Below, in pieces: positions 1-12,258 of a stretch of DNA of 64,000 nt. Within the stretch, counting starts at the first letter, position 1, and each line of letters opens with the position of its first letter. Origin of the DNA: Salvia splendens (Eukaryota > Streptophyta > Magnoliopsida > Lamiales > Lamiaceae); the NCBI RefSeq assembly GCF_004379255.2, contig NC_056039.1, forward strand, positions 21,217,883 to 21,281,882, read 5' to 3'. The position numbers and the translations under genes are program-made. Under the pieces are notes generated by a model that worked only from the letters and a program-made list of their open reading frames with translations, had not been told where the DNA came from and made no database searches.

Positions 1-393
1 TCAATGTTATATCAACAATGATTAAGAAATAACAATCACTGAGACCTCGTCTTTCAGTAAATAGCAAGAAAGACTTATCTCAACTGTTAGATCTTTCAGT
101 GCTATACCACACTAGTGTCGTTTATTTCCTAAGGAAAGGAAACATGCGGACTGACACTGCAACCTTTCACGATAGGTACCCAAAGCCTATCTAGATTGTG
201 AAATTCTATTTCTCTTCTACAAAGGACCGACTGCGTCACCTTCTGTGAACGTCGTACACGACCAGTCTACTATGCAGAAGAATTAGACTTATTTGCTTCT
301 TATACATTTAAATGTTTGAGAAACATCTTATAAATGCATAAGTAAACACCAATGCGATAAAATTAATTCTTCTCGTCTTGGGTTAAAAGTGGA
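1..393 (-). mobile_element. Ty1/copia LTR fragment, cut by window edge
   Basis: This stretch is almost identical to 26572-26964, which lies inside the minus-strand copia LTR at 25720-27043. The match begins at base 1, so the left part is outside the window. It stops abruptly at 393, about 80 bp short of the LTR 5' end (TGTTAGGATTGG on the minus strand), where unrelated sequence begins. It is a broken LTR, not a full one. No coding sequence is present. Confidence 0.75.
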
Positions 394-1134
394 ACAAGAT
401 TGATGGGATTCACTAAACACCGAAACCTCTCTTGTTACACCGCAATAGTGCGATGGTCAATCTCACAATTGAACCGGCCAAGGACAAAAGATAGAAACAA
501 GATACAAGATGTAGATACAAGAAAAAATCCTAGCTTTAGTCAAACACCATAACTAGTTCTGACTCCAAGTTGTTCACCACCTGAAATCCCTGCACACTTA
601 AGCATACAATTTGGTAAATGCAAGAACCAGTAACAAAACTAGCAAGTAAAAGAGAAGTTCAGAAGATTGGAATATGGCTAGGTTGCACATGCAACTACAC
701 AGGGCCAAGGATCTCCTCAATCTTCACCAACCGGTCAAAAGGGAGCTAATGCACTATTTTTTAGCACTACAACTACTTGTATGTATACAAGGAAAATATA
801 ATATAGCTAAGGGTACGCACATGGATATCAAACACAAGGAATATGGTCACTGTCTATCTAAGACTATGCTTCTTTCACTATTTAGAGACGTTTTGAATGT
901 TGAAAAACAATAAATAAGCAATTTAAAAGAAAACAAATAAACAATTGCGGATTAACACATGAGGAAAACATATGAGAGAAGAGAATTCTATGGACATGCT
1001 TTCACAGTTATGGTTTTTACAAGTTCCAAATACAACACCCTAGCACAATGCTTAACTAGAATGAGTCACATAAATATTATCCATGCAGCACAAAGTAGAT
1101 TACATACTAAGGTCGTCAATCTTATATTAGCAAC
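394..1134. other. Unassigned AT-rich stretch
   Basis: About 740 bp between the truncated copia LTR and the family A LTR. Short open frames at 674-913 and 959-1156 have no recognisable motif, no splice context and a composition like the surrounding non-coding DNA, so I do not call them genes. No RNA gene or transposon end was recognised. Confidence 0.4.
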
Positions 1135-2916
1135 TGTCACGACCACAACTCCCTAGTGCTAGTGAGCGTAGGTATATTCGCAACTATAATAACTTGAATA
1201 ATCATAAACCCTTCATAAAAAGAAATATTTAATCCCGAAGGCAAGAGGGTACGAGGCTATGTCAAAATCAAAGTATTGAAATGGGTACATAGTTTCCCTT
1301 AAACAACATTCATATGCAGCGGAAGGTTCGTAGCTACTTATTTATAAGTCTCTCCCAACACCTTCTCGCTTCGATCACGATCAACCTGCACGTTCACAAA
1401 ATAAACATATAAGGCTGAGTATTTGATATACCCAGTGGACTTAGTGCCAAAAACAGTTCTCATTTTGTTGTTAGTCATAGTTAAGTGAGCGCAGGGTTTT
1501 TATTTGAAATAATTCTCGGGGTCACCAAATCCTTTATCATTTCATAAACTTGACTACGCAGTCACATAACATAACATACCATAACTGATCTTATGTGAAC
1601 CGGGAATATGGCCACATTCCACGACAGTCACTGGACCGGCTAACTCGAAAGCTAGCACACAGTCCCATATGTGTACACTAGTCCGAGTAGGGTTTGCGGC
1701 CCTTTTGGGACTAAAATTCGATTTAACATGTTTGGCATAGCCAACAGATAGGTAATCATAAAACAAACGTGGCATGACACTCATTCAAAAAAATATATTC
1801 ATGTTTTCACATAAAATTACATTTTGAAAGAAAAGCTCACCTCGTTTGCTTAAATTCTCAAACGAGCATTCCTCGACTTGCTTTTACTTGTCTTGTGATG
1901 ACGCTTGTCTTATAAACAAATAATACTTAAATTAGACATAAGTAATTATTTCTAGCATGTATGCATTCCTAAGCATGTGATCATCTTTATTTCCTTTTTT
2001 CCTAAAGCCATAAAATCTTTAATCATTAATTATATCAAATGAATTAATTATTTGGGCATTCGGCGGATTATTCGTACACTGGTTAAATTCTAAACATCTT
2101 AACCTTATTTCCGCGAAATTAAATAGCGGCTATCCATTATTTAATTTTGGCAAGACATTAGGAGGGTCTATAAATCAAATTTGATGTTTTAATTAGTGGC
2201 TCATGATTATCATAAGTCCATTTTCAAATTTAAATCCTCTTGGATTTAAATACTTAATTAACTTAAAAAATACTTACTTTGCTTAAAAATTAATATAAGT
2301 CCAATTTAATCATTTATTGGACATTGTGTTAACGTGACTAACTTTTTTTTTCTTTATTTATCACGGCCCAATCCAAATAAGAGAGACTACGCCCAATAAC
2401 ATTTAATTCGGCGGCCCGAGGAATTAAAAGCAGGCCCAAAACTAAATTTAATTCATGGCCCAATGGAATTTATTTGTAGTGGCCCAATTAAAATTGCACT
2501 GGCCCAAAATACTCCCCAAGTCCGTCGGCCCAATCTTGCCGCCTGCGATAGTCTCTTCCGCTGCGTCGTCCTCTGTTGCCACATCGTCCGTTTGGTAATG
2601 ATTTACGGCGTTCGGTCGACGCCGACCCAAGTCATTCCCCCCCTTTTCGGTACTCAGCGCCGCCTCAGCCCGCCGATGTCTGGCTCGTTGTCACCTTTGT
2701 CTGCCAGAGCTAAGTCTCCATCATTTCCCTCTCGTCTTACTTGCTTGAGCACCGGGGTTAACTTGGAGTAGTTAAATGGGTCTTGTTCGATTTTAGGTCG
2801 TTTTTGTTGAATAGTTATTTTATGATGTTAAAGTATTATGCTCAGCTTGTATGTGACCTGAATCTAAACTTCCATTCATTCTCAGATTTGGTAGTAAGGC
2901 CGACTAGTTATGCTAT
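1135..2916 (-). mobile_element. Family A LTR-like repeat, left copy
   Basis: This begins TGTCACGACCACAACTCCC and runs parallel to 17173-18874. The right copy has a minus-strand tRNA-Met-type primer site directly before it, so both are best read as minus-strand LTRs. This left copy has no primer site at its low end, as expected for a 3' LTR. It carries about 100 bp (around 2345-2460) missing from the right copy, and lacks about 40 bp that the right copy has near 17370-17410. The match ends at 2916 because the right copy is cut there. The true upper end of the LTR is therefore unknown. No protein frame is supported. Confidence 0.55.
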
Positions 2917-3200
2917 GTTGGAGAGTGGTCTGAATTTGGCTAATACTCTACTTGAGTTTTCGAGGCAGCATGTTTGGGGTTTTAGTCATTTAAATGGAAC
3001 TTGTATAAATTTGAGCATTCTTATACTGTGAGTACTAAGTAAGATGATGATCTTAATGTAAAGGCAGTGGTTTATTGTTTCTAGTTCTAGGGGGCCCCTA
3101 TATGATGATATGAGATCAACTTGGTAGAGACATGGATGTGTATATGAGATCAACTTGGTAGAGACACTCTCCTTCACTCACTCGACTCCTACACTTTGAG

Positions 3201-3413
3201 TTGGTTATGTGGCTGAAATGTCAAGCGGAGTGGGAGGAAAATCCCATGAGTGTGAAGGGTTTTTATAGACAAGTCTTGATGTACTTGGTGCTCTTAACAG
3301 GGCTGCTGTATCTTTGTTCTTATCTTGCTGCAACTTTAACTGCTTTCGGCACCTTGTGGGTGCTTAGTACTCTGGTTTATTTATGGAGTTTGTTCCTTGT
3401 GGCAGGTGCTTAA
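3201..3413 (+). other. Hydrophobic open frame of unknown origin
   Basis: A frame read from TTG at 3201, or from ATG at 3207 or 3246, to the TAA at 3411. Its last 45 or so residues are strongly hydrophobic and look like one or two membrane segments (for example YLVLLTGLLYL). I do not recognise the protein. It ends exactly where the LTR array begins at 3414, so it may be the remnant of a gene or of an element interior that the array interrupted. The upstream region 2917-3200 contains a direct repeat of 'tgagatcaacttggtagaga' near 3110 and 3145. The frame could easily be chance. Confidence 0.15.
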
Positions 3414-5261
3414 TGTCACGCCCGCATTTTCTAAGGATAGAAAACACGGTTGATCGCGACTAGGAGAGGATTAAAGAAGCGGGGAAGAAAGGGGAAAAAC
3501 AACACAACTCGACCATAGCTCGAAACAAATGGGAATAGCTCGAATAAAATCAGAGTATCTCAACAATCAACAACTCAAAAATGAATACTATCTCAACAAT
3601 ACAAGAACTCAAAAGAAGGACAACTACTTAGCGGAAGCATTGGAGAGAAGGAATATGCCACGTGTGAAGACTTGACACATTCTACACACTTAACTTTCTT
3701 CAACGGTCTTGCTCAACACCCACCGCACCCGTCACGCTCAACCTGCAATTTTTAAGAAAAGCAGGGCTGAGTACTTGATGCACTCAGTGGACTCATGCCG
3801 AAAACATTTTATAAAAGTATTTATCATGCCACCATTGAGTGACCTTGGGGTTTTAACTTTAGAAATCGCCCAAGACACTAAAATCATTTCCATCGTAAAA
3901 CTCGGTTGATCAACCATTTTCCCATAGCTATCTCCCATATCTGATCCATTGATGACAAGGAACGTGGCCACATTCCAAGTCACTAGACCGGCCGACCCAA
4001 AAGACGGCTCACGATCTCCATAGGTGTACACTAGCCTGAATAGGGACTCACTCCCTAGACAGACCCGAATTCGATTATCCATTGATGGCAAAAGCCACAT
4101 CAGATAGGTTCCATAGAATAAAACAAAACACGGCATGACAAATATTCATATCATTTTCACATAAAAATATACTTAGGGCATTGCCCATATTTAAAAAGAA
4201 AGCCCACCTCGCTTGCTTATACCACACAATCACGACTTTACGCAACCTTTTACTCTTGGTACCCTCGTACGTGCAACAACCCTTGTCAATATCACCACAC
4301 AATCAGGTTTTCCATTATTACAATTATCATGCATGTCCTATAGTTCCTTTCATCGTTTTCTTAGATTGTCCATTCCCGAACGTTCATCAACATAAGGAAA
4401 AACATGCCATAATACTTCTCAACGTGTTACACATAATCATGCCATAGGATACCTTCTTAAATCATACATGCATCATATAATTCATTAAAACTTAGCAACA
4501 AGTGATATTTTCACCTAACAACAAAACTGGCAGAATTGCGCGGTTGGTTTGTAAAAATCATTTAAAATTCATCCGGTCTCCGTTGGGGCTGAAACTTTTC
4601 CACAATACAGTAGACACATAAAATATCATTCAATTAAAATTTCACATCAAAATAATCTTTTTAGGTCGGTCAAATCGAAAACGTAACTCCCTGGTCGAGA
4701 AAAACAATTTATGGCAGAACTGCGCAGTCAACTTCAAAAATTCACCAAAAATACATATTTTGTCCAAATAGGTTGAAATTCACACACCACACAGAACACA
4801 CCTTAAGGTTTACTCAGAAAAAAGAATCGTATAAAAAGGAGTTCGTTTGGTCGGTCAAACATGCGTCGGAACCTACTGTCCGAATACTACAGATTTCATG
4901 CTCCAAAATTCGAGTTATCCTAAATGAATGCAAGGAAATCAAGGCTGGGAATTGATCGGTGATTACCTTCTTAGGCGGCAGAAAACTCTCTTCTCCAACT
5001 CAGTTCTTTCTCTAAATTTTAGTTCCTGGTTTTTCTTGGTATTGAATTTATGTGTAGAAAGATCGTGGGATTGATTGGATATATATAGGCAAAACTGATA
5101 GATATTGATGGATTTGGTGGTTGGAGAGATTTTAGGGAGTATAGATATGGGGAAATCGTTTGGTGATATGGTTTAGAGAAATATATTTGACCAAGTCAAC
5201 TAGGAAAAGATTTAATTAGATTTATTTGATTTTTTTTCTTTTTTTTTTTACGGGTGTTACA
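3414..5261 (-). mobile_element. Gypsy-type LTR 1 of tandem array
   Basis: On the minus strand the LTR starts TGTAACACCCG (5261 downward) and ends GGGCGTGACA at 3414. It is 1848 bp long with TG...CA termini. A polypurine-type tract with the conserved text CGGGACGAAATTTTTG lies just outside the high end (5262-5295), an arrangement typical of plant Ty3/gypsy chromoviruses. Inside are two diverged copies of a roughly 184 bp block (from 4529 and 4713, motif GGCAGAACTGCGCAG). The LTR has no coding capacity. Assignment to the chromovirus group rests on the LTR start and tract, not on protein. Confidence 0.8.
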
Positions 5262-6315
5262 ATCTACCCATCTTAACAAAAATTTCGTCCCGAAATTTGC
5301 TTACGTCCTTCGAATACAGAATTTCTCCATCATCTTGTCTTCCAAGCAGCTTCCTCATGTCGCTTAATTAACATTGTAGTTGAAAGTCACATCGCTGCCA
5401 CTTTTAATAAATTACGCGAGATTAGACTGTATTAAATTAAATTGCGCACTTCGCATCATCCCTCCTTGTCTTGCACCCTCTTTTGCATTTGAACTTCATT
5501 TCGTCTTCGCTATCTTCCACTTCTTGAAATCTTCTTCGTCTTCTTTTTGTTCTTGTCGTTCATGGAAAACGTAGGAAATAGTAAAATAGTTCACACATCA
5601 AGCTTGCTCGAACGTTTCACGCAATTCCAAGAAAAAGTTTCATGGTCCACGGGCATCCATTCGCACTCTCGATCTCCTTGCCTCGTTGTGCCTTGACAAA
5701 TTAGGGGTTCTCCCCAAACTTTTAGATTTTCGTTCGTTTTTGTCACTCGGGAAAGTGATAGATTATCTCAACTTAAACTACGGTTCGCGTGTATTCAATC
5801 TAGCCTACAACATAAGCACTCTATGTTCGCAACACATTTCACCACCTCATAGATCAACAAATATCACATTTAAAGCCATTCATACTTCAAATAACAAGTA
5901 TAATACACAACATTTCCACATCACATAGCAAAACACTTTCGAACTTCACATTTATATTCAAAACTTTTGAAACAAAATTTTCTTTACACTTCCACACTTT
6001 CCTCAAAAATTTCCACTATCTCACATTTAAAGTAAAAGTTTTGACTCAAAACTAAAACGTAATTTCGCATCAACTTTCATCCTTCGTATAAAACACTCCA
6101 TAGAATAACGCATCATACTTTGCACCTCATAACATAAATAACATCACACTTCCATAGCTCAATTTTCCAAACGAAAAGTTAAAACTATTTTTCTCGACAC
6201 TCAAAAATTTTTAAACAATCCATAAACACAATATTTTCCATTGATCAAATCTTTTCATAACAGACAAGTCATCCCAGTACATAACAAATCGCAAAACACA
6301 CACATATATATCTTT

Positions 6316-6510
6316 ATAACCATAGCTCCTCTATCCCGTTGTAAAACATACTTTGTTTTCATAACCATAGCTCTTCTATCCCATTGTAAAACATACTTTG
6401 TTTTCATAACCATAGCTCTTCTATCCCATTGTAAAACATACTATATTTTCATAACCATAGCTCTTGTATCCCATTGTAAAACATACTTTGTTTTCATAAC
6501 CATAGCTTCT
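6316..6510. repeat. 45 bp tandem repeat, about four copies
   Basis: The unit begins ataaccatagctcttctatc and continues into a tract reading attgtaaaacatactttg. It appears about four times with single-base changes, followed by a partial copy. The same array occurs at 9631-9825 and 11847-12041 in the sister units. The open frame it creates (ITIALLSHCKTYFVF repeated) is a by-product of 45 being a multiple of three. Confidence 0.85.
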
Positions 6511-6712
6511 CATCTCCTTTGCTGCAAACTTTCTCATAAAAATTTTCATAAAAATAAATTACCTCTTTCTTGATTGAGCGTGGCGAAGCGGGATGTTGAG
6601 CCTTCAATACACAATTATTGTCATTATTATTATCACTATTATTTTAGTCTAGCGAAACAAGTCTAGACTAAGACTGAAAAAGACTCTCGGGTCCAGAGCG
6701 GAAAGAAAAATT

Positions 6713-6724
6713 GCTCTGATACCA
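6713..6724 (-). promoter_or_regulatory. tRNA-Met primer binding site, unit 1
   Basis: GCTCTGATACCA on the plus strand reads TGGTATCAGAGC on the minus strand, the classic plant initiator-tRNA-Met primer site. It lies 3 nt from the LTR end at 6728, as expected just downstream of a minus-strand 5' LTR. Confidence 0.85.
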
Positions 6725-6727
6725 CTT

Positions 6728-8576
6728 TGTCACGCCCGCATTTTCTAAGGATAGAAAACACGGTTGATCGCGACTAGGAGAGGATTAAAGAAGCGGGGAA
6801 GAAAGGGGAAAAACAACACAACTCGACCATAGCTCGAAACAAATGGGAATAGCTCGAATAAAATCAGAGTATCTCAACAATCAACAACTCAAAAATGAAT
6901 ACTATCTCAACAATACAAGAACTCAAAAGAAGGACAACTACTTAGCGGAAGCATTTGAGAGAAGGAATATGCCACGTGTGAAGACATGACACATTCTACA
7001 CACTTAACTTTCTTCAACAGTCTTGCTCAACACCCACCGCACCCGTCACGCTCAACCTGCAATTTTTAAAAGAAAAGCAGGGCTGAGTACTTGATGCACT
7101 CAGTGGACTCATGCCGAAAACATTTTATAAAAGTATTTATCATGCCACCATTGAGTGACCTTGGGGTTTTAACTTTAGAAATCGCCCAAGACACTAAAAT
7201 CATTTCCATCGTAAAACTCGGTTGATCAACCATTTTTCCATAGCTATCTCCCATATCTGATCCATTGATGACAAGGAACGTGGCCACATTCCAAGTCACT
7301 AGACCGGCCGACCCAAAAGACGGCTCACGATCTCCATAGGTGTACACTAGCCTGAATAGGGACTCACTCCCTAGACAGACCCGAATTCGATTATCCATTG
7401 ATGGCAAAAGCCACATCAGATAGGTTCCATAGAATAAAACAAAACACGGCATGACAAATATTCATATCATTTTCACATAAAAATATACTTAGGGCATTGC
7501 CCTTATTTAAAAAGAAAGCCCACCTCGTTTGCTTATACCACACAATCACGACTTTACGCAACCTTTTACTCTTGGTACCCTCGTACGTGCAACAACCCTT
7601 GTCAATATCACCACACAATCAGGTTTTCCATTATTACAATTATCATGCATGTCCTATCGTTCCTTTCATCGTTTTCTTAGATTGTCCATTCCCGAACGTT
7701 CATCAACATAAGGAAAAACATGCCATAATACTTCTCAACGTGTTACACATAATCATGCCATAGGATACCTTCTTAAATCATACATGCATCATATAATTCA
7801 TTAAAACTTAGCAACAAGTGATATTTTCACCTAACAACAAAACTGGCAGAATTGCGCGGTTGGTTTGTAAAAATCATTTAAAATTCATCCGGTCTCCGTT
7901 GAGGCTGAAACTTTTCCACAATATAGTAGACACATAAAATATCATTCAATTAAAATTTCACATCAAAATAATCTTTTTAGGTCGGTCAAATCGAAAACGT
8001 AACTCCCTGGTCGAGAAAAACAATTTCTGGCAGAACTGCGCAGTCAACTTCAAAAATTCACCAAAAATACATATTTTGTCCAAATAGGTTGAAATTCACA
8101 CACCACACAGAACACACCTTAAGGTTTACTCAGAAAAAAGAATCGTATAAAAAGGAGTTCGTTTGGTCGGTCAAACATGCGTCGGAACCTACTGTCTGAA
8201 TACTACAGATTTCATGCTCCAAAATTCGAGTTATCCTAAATGAATGCAAGGAAATCAAGGCTGGGAATTGATCGGTGATTACCTTCTTAGGCGGCAGAAA
8301 ACTCTCTTCTCCAACTCAGTTCTTTCTCTAAATTTTAGTTCCTGGTTTTTCTTGGTATTGAATTTATGTGTAGAAAGATCGTGGGATTGATTGGATATAT
8401 ATAGGCAAAACTGATAGATATTGATGGATTTGGTGGTTGGAGAGATTTTAGGGAGTATAGATATGGGGAAATCGTTTGGTGATATGGTTTAGAGAAATAT
8501 ATTTGACCAAGTCAACTAGGAAAAGATTTAATTAGATTTATTTGATTTTTTTTCTTTTTTTTTTACGGGTGTTACA
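6728..8576 (-). mobile_element. Gypsy-type LTR 2 of tandem array
   Basis: Second full-length LTR, with the same TGTCACGCCC start (plus strand) and a GGGTGTTACA end as LTR 1. It differs from LTR 1 by scattered single bases and poly-T length (for example gcatttgag for gcattggag near 6953). Near-identity to its neighbours points to recent formation of the array. Confidence 0.82.
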
Positions 8577-9630
8577 ATCTACCCATCTTAACAAAAATTT
8601 CGTCCCGAAATTTGCTTACGTCCTTCGAATACAGAATTTCTCCATCATCTTGTCTTCCAAGCAGCTTCCTCATGTCGCTTAATTAACATTGTAGTTGAAA
8701 GTCACATCGCTGCCACTTTTAATAAATTACGCGAGATTAGACTGTATTAAATTAAATTGCGCACTTCGCATCATCCCTCCTTGTCTTGCACCCTCTTTTG
8801 CATTTGAACTTCATTTCGTCTTCGCTATCTTCCACTTCTTGAAATCTTCTTCGTCTTCTTTTTGTTCTTGTCGTTCATGGAAAACGTAGGAAATAGTAAA
8901 ATAGTTCACACATCAAGCTTGCTCGAACGTTTCACGCAATTCCAAGAAAAAGTTTCATGGTCCACGGGCATCCATTCGCACTCTCGATCTCCTTGCCTCG
9001 TTGTGCCTTGACAAATTAGGGGTTCTCCCCAAACTTTTAGATTTTCGTTCGTTTTTGTCACTCGGGAAAGTGATAGATTATCTCAACTTAAACTACGGTT
9101 CGCGTGTATTCAATCTAGCCTACAACATAAGCACTCTATGTTCGCAACACATTTCACCACCTCATAGATCAACAAATATCACATTTAAAGCCATTCATAC
9201 TTCAAATAACAAGTATAATACACAACATTTCCACATCACATAGCAAAACACTTTCGAACTTCACATTTATATTCAAAACTTTTGAAACAAAATTTTCTTT
9301 ACACTTCCACACTTTCCTCAAAAATTTCCACTATCTCACATTTAAAGTAAAAGTTTTGACTCAAAACTAAAACGTAATTTCGCATCAACTTTCATCCTTC
9401 GTACAAAACACTCCATAGAATAACGCATCATACTTTGCACCTCATAACATAAATAACATCACACTTCCATAGCTCAATTTTCCAAACGAAAAGTTAAAAC
9501 TATTTTTCTCGACACTCAAAAATTTTTAAACAATCCATAAACACAATATTTTCCATTGATCAAATCTTTTCATAACAGACAAGTCATCCCAGTACATAAC
9601 AAATCGCAAAACACACACATATATATCTTT

Positions 9631-9825
9631 ATAACCATAGCTCCTCTATCCCGTTGTAAAACATACTTTGTTTTCATAACCATAGCTCTTCTATCCCATT
9701 GTAGAACATACTTTGTTTTCATAACCATAGCTCTTCTATCCCATTGTAAAACATACTATATTTTCATAACCATAGCTCTTGTATCCCATTGTAAAACATA
9801 CTTTGTTTTCATAACCATAGCTTCT
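9631..9825. repeat. 45 bp tandem repeat, second unit
   Basis: Same array as 6316-6510, with one distinctive change (gtagaacat for gtaaaacat) in the second copy. Confidence 0.85.
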
Positions 9826-10027
9826 CATCTCCTTTGCTGCAAACTTTCTCATAAAAATTTTCATAAAAATAAATTGCCTCTTTCTTGATTGAGCGTGGCG
9901 AAGCGGGATGTTGAGCCTTCAATACACAATTATTGTCATTATTATTATCACTATTATTTTAGTCTAGCGAAACAAGTCTAGACTAAGACTGAAAAAGACT
10001 CTCGGGTCCAGAGCGGAAAGAAAAATT

Positions 10028-10039
10028 GCTCTGATACCA
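10028..10039 (-). promoter_or_regulatory. tRNA-Met primer binding site, unit 2
   Basis: GCTCTGATACCA on the plus strand, placed 3 nt before the next LTR, identical to the other two sites in the array. Confidence 0.85.
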
Positions 10040-10042
10040 CTT

Positions 10043-11413
10043 TGTCACGCCCGCATTTTCTAAGGATAGAAAACACGGTTGATCGCGACTAGGAGAGGAT
10101 TAAAGAAGCGGGGAAGAAAGGGGAAAAACAACACAACTCGACCATAGCTCGAAACAAATGGGAATAGCTCGAATAAAATCAGAGTATCTCAACAATCAAC
10201 AACTCAAAAATGAATACTATCTCAACAATACAAGAACTCAAAAGAAGGACAACTACTTAGCGGAAGCATTTGAGAGAAGGAATATGCCACGTGTGAAGAC
10301 ATGACACATTCTACACACTTAACTTTCTTCAACGGTCTTGCTCAACACCCACCGCACCCGTCACGCTCAACCTGCAATTTTTAAAAGAAAAGCAGGGCTG
10401 AGTACTTGATGCACTCAGTGGACTCATGCCGAAAACATTTTATAAAAGTATTTATCATGCCACCATTGAGTGACCTTGGGGTTTTAACTTTAGAAATCGC
10501 CCAAGACACTAAAATCATTTCCATCGTAAAACTCGGTTGATCAACCATTTTTCCATAGCTATCTCCCATATCTGATCCATTGATGACAAGGAACGTGGCC
10601 ACATTCCAAGTCACTAGACCGGCCGACCCAAAAGACGGCTCACGATCTCCATAGGTGTACACTAGCCTGAATAGGGACTCACTCCCTAGACAGACCCGAA
10701 TTCGATTATCCATTGATGGCAAAAGCCACATCAGATAGGTTCCATAGAATAAAACAAAACACGGCATGACAAATATTCATATCATTTTCACATAAAAATA
10801 TACTTAGGGCATTGCCCTTATTTAAAAAGAAAGCCCACCTCGCTTGCTTATACCACACAATCACGACTTTACGCAACCTTTTACTCTTGGTACCCTCGTA
10901 CGTGCAACAACCCTTGTCAATATCACCACACAATCAGGTTTTCCATTATTACAATTATCATGCATGTCCTATCGTTCCTTTCATCGTTTTCTTAGATTGT
11001 CCATTCCCGAACGTTCATCAACATAAGGAAAAACATGCCATAATACTTCTCAACGTGTTACACATAATCATGCCATATGATACCTTCTTAAATCATACAT
11101 GCATCATATAATTCATTAAAACTTAGCAACAAGTGATATTTTCACCTAACAACAAAACTGGCAGAATTGCGCGGTTGGTTTGTAAAAATCATTTAAAATT
11201 CATCCGGTCTCCGTTGGGGCTGAAACTTTTCCACAATACAGTAGACACATAAAATATCATTCAATTAAAATTTCACATCAAAATAATCTTTTTAGGTCGG
11301 TCAAATCGAAAACGTAACTCCCTGGTCGAGAAAAACAATTTCTGGCAGAACTGCGCAGTCAACTTCAAAAATTCACCAAAAATACATCTTTTGTCCAAAT
11401 AGGTTGAAATTCA
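10043..11413 (-). mobile_element. LTR 3 of array, 5' part deleted
   Basis: Begins as LTR 1 and 2 do, but about 1.37 kb in, at 'gaaattcaca', it jumps into internal-domain sequence ('tttaaagccattcat'). The missing part is the minus-strand start of the LTR, the polypurine tract and the first ~600 bp of the interior. The two parent sequences share a few bases (cacat/ttcaca) at the joint, so a microhomology deletion of about 1.1 kb is likely. This makes the unit 2216 bp instead of 3315 bp. Confidence 0.78.
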
Positions 11414-11846
11414 CATTTAAAGCCATTCATATAATACACAACATTTCCACATCACATAGCAAAACACTTTCGAACTTCACATTTATATTCAAAACTTTTG
11501 AAACAAAATTTTCTTTACACTTCCACACTTTCCTCAAAAATTTCCACTATCTCACATTTAAAGTAAAAGTTTTGACTCAAAACTAAAACGTAATTTCGCA
11601 TCAACTTTCATCCTTCGTATAAAACACTCCATAGAATAACGCATCATACTTTGCACCTCATAACATAAATAACATCACACTTCCATAGCTCAATTTTCCA
11701 AACGAAAAGTTAAAACTATTTTTCTCGACACTCAAAAATTTTTAAACAATCCATAAACACAATATTTTCCATTGATCAAATCTTTTCATAACAGACAAGT
11801 CATCCCAGTACATAACAAATCGCAAAACACACACATATATATCTTT

Positions 11847-12041
11847 ATAACCATGGCTCCTCTATCCCGTTGTAAAACATACTTTGTTTTCATAACCATA
11901 GCTCTTCTATCGCATTGTAAAACATACTTTGTTTTCATAACCATAGCTCTTCTATCCCATTGTAAAACATACTATATTTTCATAACCATAGCTCTTGTAT
12001 CCCATTGTAAAACATACTTTGTTTTCATAACCATAGCTTCT
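11847..12041. repeat. 45 bp tandem repeat, third unit
   Basis: Third occurrence of the array seen at 6316-6510, again with about four copies. Confidence 0.85.
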
Positions 12042-12243
12042 CATCTCCTTTGCTGCAAACTTTCTCATAAAAATTTTCATAAAAATAAATTACCTCTTTC
12101 TTGATTGAGCGTGGCGAAGCGGGATGTTGAGCCTTCAATACACAATTATTGTCATTATTATTATCACTATTATTTTAGTCTAGCGAAACAAGTCTAGACT
12201 AAGACTGAAAAAGACTCTCGGGTCCAGAGCGGAAAGAAAAATT

Positions 12244-12255
12244 GCTCTGATACCA
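12244..12255 (-). promoter_or_regulatory. tRNA-Met primer binding site, unit 3
   Basis: GCTCTGATACCA on the plus strand, next to the LTR starting at 12259. Confidence 0.85.
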
Positions 12256-12258
12256 CTT

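Larger units (their letters stand above)
5262..6727 (-). mobile_element. Non-coding internal domain 1 of array
   Basis: About 1.47 kb lies between LTR 1 and LTR 2. It has the polypurine tract at its high-tract side (5262-5295) and a primer site at 6713-6724, so it keeps both priming signals. It contains no gag, protease, reverse transcriptase or integrase motif in any frame. This makes it a non-autonomous (LARD- or TRIM-like) interior or a deletion derivative that would depend on proteins from elsewhere. It also holds a 45 bp tandem repeat at 6316-6510. Confidence 0.7.
8577..10042 (-). mobile_element. Non-coding internal domain 2 of array
   Basis: Near-identical copy of internal domain 1. 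It has the polypurine tract at the 8577 side, the 45 bp repeat at 9631-9825 and a primer site at 10028-10039. No polyprotein motif is present in any frame. Confidence 0.7.
11414..12258 (-). mobile_element. Internal domain 3 of array, truncated
   Basis: Remaining primer-site-proximal part of the internal domain after the deletion at about 11413. It keeps the 45 bp repeat (11847-12041) and the primer site (12244-12255) but has lost the polypurine tract. Confidence 0.75.

Noticed and set aside
3738..4302. Repeated minus-strand open frames (MPCFVLFYGTYLMW..., MCGDIDKGCC...) in every array unit
   Set aside because: They lie inside the LTR, appear only because the units are copies, and have no retrotransposon or host motif.
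6241..6573. 110-residue frame with a repeated ITIALLSHCKTYFVF pattern
   Set aside because: It is a translation of the 45 bp tandem repeat, open because the period is a multiple of three.
6316..12041. CRISPR-like array
   Set aside because: Repeats are adjacent with no unique spacers, and the DNA is a plant nuclear genome.
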